From Shimia sp. CNT1-13L.2 (lineage in GTDB: Bacteria > Pseudomonadota > Alphaproteobacteria > Rhodobacterales > Rhodobacteraceae), in assembly GCF_024331145.1 (NCBI RefSeq), contig NZ_JANDJO010000007.1, positions 108,454-172,453 on the forward strand: a DNA stretch of 64,000 nucleotides, read 5' to 3'. Below, one piece after another: positions 63,350-64,000 of the stretch. The position numbers and the translations under genes are program-made. Every line of letters starts with the position of its first letter. Position 1 is the first letter of the stretch. The notes beneath the pieces are model-generated. The model made no database searches. It saw only the letters and a list, made by a program, of their open reading frames with translations, and was not told the origin of the DNA.

Positions 63350-63529
63350 ATGATCAAGTTCATCAAAAACTTCCGCAAAGACGAAAATGGCGCAGTAACC
63401 GTTGACTGGGTTGTTCTGACCGCCGCAATCGTTGGCCTGGCTGTAGCTGCCTACACCGCCATCGAAACCAACACCAACACTCTGGCCGCACAAGCCGCGA
63501 CCCAGATCAGCGGTGAAGTCGGCAAGTAA
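63350..63529 (+). CDS. flp: Flp-family type IVb pilin (copy 1)
   Basis: A 59-aa prepilin. The 14-residue basic leader MIKFIKNFRKDENG ends in Gly, followed by the hydrophobic pilin helix AVTVDWVVLTAAIVGLAVAA and an Ala/Thr/Asn-rich tail. Cleavage by a prepilin peptidase would fall after Gly14. Position +5 is Asp and +6 is Trp, whereas classic Flp pilins have Glu and Tyr. ATG 63350 follows GGAGGG. The tad/cpa machinery is not in the window. Confidence 0.9.
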   Translation: MIKFIKNFRKDENGAVTVDWVVLTAAIVGLAVAAYTAIETNTNTLAAQAATQISGEVGK

Positions 63530-63556
63530 GCCGCACTTAAAAAACCAGATTTCCGG

Positions 63557-63591
63557 GGCTGCGCCGTCAAATCGGCGCAGCCTTTCTTTTT
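63557..63591 (+). terminator. Rho-independent terminator after pilin copy 1
   Basis: GGCTGCGCCG (63557-63566), loop TCAAAT, CGGCGCAGCC (63573-63582) and TTTCTTTTT. The perfect 10-bp stem and T tract make it strong, so each pilin copy is probably transcribed from its own promoter. Confidence 0.9.
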
Positions 63592-63834
63592 GGGTCAACC
63601 GCTCACGGGCCTGGCCGCACAAAGCCCGCAACATCTTTTCCGCAGGCTCATGCAAATCTCTCGATTCACTACAAAATGGCACCAATTGCGCCCAATTCCT
63701 GCCCGAATCCAAAGGGATATTGTCCTCATGCCAAGTCGGACACCGGGCACGAGAGAGACATAGCCCAATTGTTGCCCGGCCGGGTTGTGAACCGAAACTG
63801 AATGAATCCACTGTATCCTTAGGAGGGACACACC

Positions 63835-64000
63835 ATGATCAAGTTCATCAAAAACTTCCGCAAAGACGAAAATGGCGCAGTAACCGTAGACTGGGTTGTT
63901 CTGACCGCCGCAATCGTTGGCCTGGCCGTTGCGGCCTACACCGCCATCGAAACCAACACCAACACCCTGGCCGCACAAGCCGCGACCCAGATCAGCGGTG
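63835..64000 (+). CDS. flp: Flp-family type IVb pilin (copy 2, truncated by window end)
   Basis: The first 55 codons of a second pilin gene, identical in protein sequence to copy 1 as far as visible (MIKFIKNFRK ... ATQISG). Nucleotide differences are all at third codon positions. ATG 63835 follows AGGAGGGACACACC. The gene runs off the window; the remaining few codons are expected just beyond 64000. Confidence 0.9.
   Translation, partial: MIKFIKNFRKDENGAVTVDWVVLTAAIVGLAVAAYTAIETNTNTLAAQAATQISG

Larger units (their letters stand above)
63190..64000 (+). repeat. Tandem duplication of an Flp pilin unit (~485-bp period)
   Basis: The unit of upstream region plus pilin gene appears twice, pilin starts at 63350 and 63835. 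The two coding parts differ only at synonymous positions in the visible overlap. The leaders share phrases such as GGGATATT, CCAAGTCGGACAC and GGAGGGACACA but have drifted elsewhere. A terminator lies between the copies. Confidence 0.8.

Overview
The window looks like chromosomal DNA of a Rhodobacterales (Roseobacter-group) alphaproteobacterium. This is inferred from the Entner-Doudoroff (ED) gene set, an alphaproteobacterial GTTC-N7-GTTC SOS box, Flp pilins, an RTX lipase and the hflK-hflC-degP arrangement. It contains one tRNA gene and no rRNA or CRISPR array. The only insertion-sequence trace I see is one decayed IS6-type transposase fragment.

Layout. (1) 1-8320: a family-5 (peptide-type) ABC importer operon on the minus strand, a divergent XRE-cupin regulator boundary, and two related CocE/NonD serine hydrolases, one entering from the left edge and one at 6338. 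(2) 8321-8932: a low-coding stretch with decayed coding frames. (3) 8933-11752: a secreted RTX lipase. (4) 11930-25615: a glucose catabolism block with eda, edd, zwf, gap, an oxidoreductase, glk, a GtsABCD-like glucose importer and a divergent two-component system resembling GltR/GtrS. (5) 25895-27665: a LysR regulator divergent from an atypical short-chain dehydrogenase. (6) 27949-39511: an amide-type uptake cluster. On the minus strand it runs AmiC-like receptor, flotillin, binding protein, two permeases, an ATPase, a second ATPase fused to an amidase, and an acyl-CoA ligase. A divergent MarR regulator follows. (7) 39540-39946: an IS6-family remnant and tRNA-Ser(UGA). (8) 40143-47681: an envelope and housekeeping run with a SPOR lipoprotein, dacC, tmk, holB, tatD, an MBL-fold enzyme, an AEC carrier, a DsbA/FrnE-type protein and a secreted hypothetical. 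(9) 47802-52845: xseA, purD, an FG-GAP-like protein, a ferredoxin, a stand-alone SOS-box-associated OB-fold protein and a lipoprotein. (10) 52907-62196: degP, DUF2065, hflC, hflK, gor, rpiA, a MarR/membrane-protein pair, a GST and sdaA. (11) 62201-64000: a lytic transglycosylase and two nearly identical tandem Flp pilin genes, the second cut by the window end.

How the genes work together. The glucose block can import glucose, phosphorylate it and take it through the ED route to glyceraldehyde-3-phosphate and pyruvate, but no 6-phosphogluconolactonase gene is visible. The amide cluster reads as bind, import, hydrolyse, then CoA-activate, with the hydrolase covalently attached to the importer's ATPase subunit. 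Similar AT-rich inverted repeats before two of its units suggest a common regulator. All three ABC operons carry a strong stem-loop between the binding-protein gene and the next permease gene.

The most unusual items are the ATPase-amidase fusion in its cluster, and the small OB-fold gene that resembles the C-terminus of DnaE2. That gene has a consensus-like LexA box and a -10 element placed so that its mRNA would be leaderless. All functions are read from sequence patterns without database searches.
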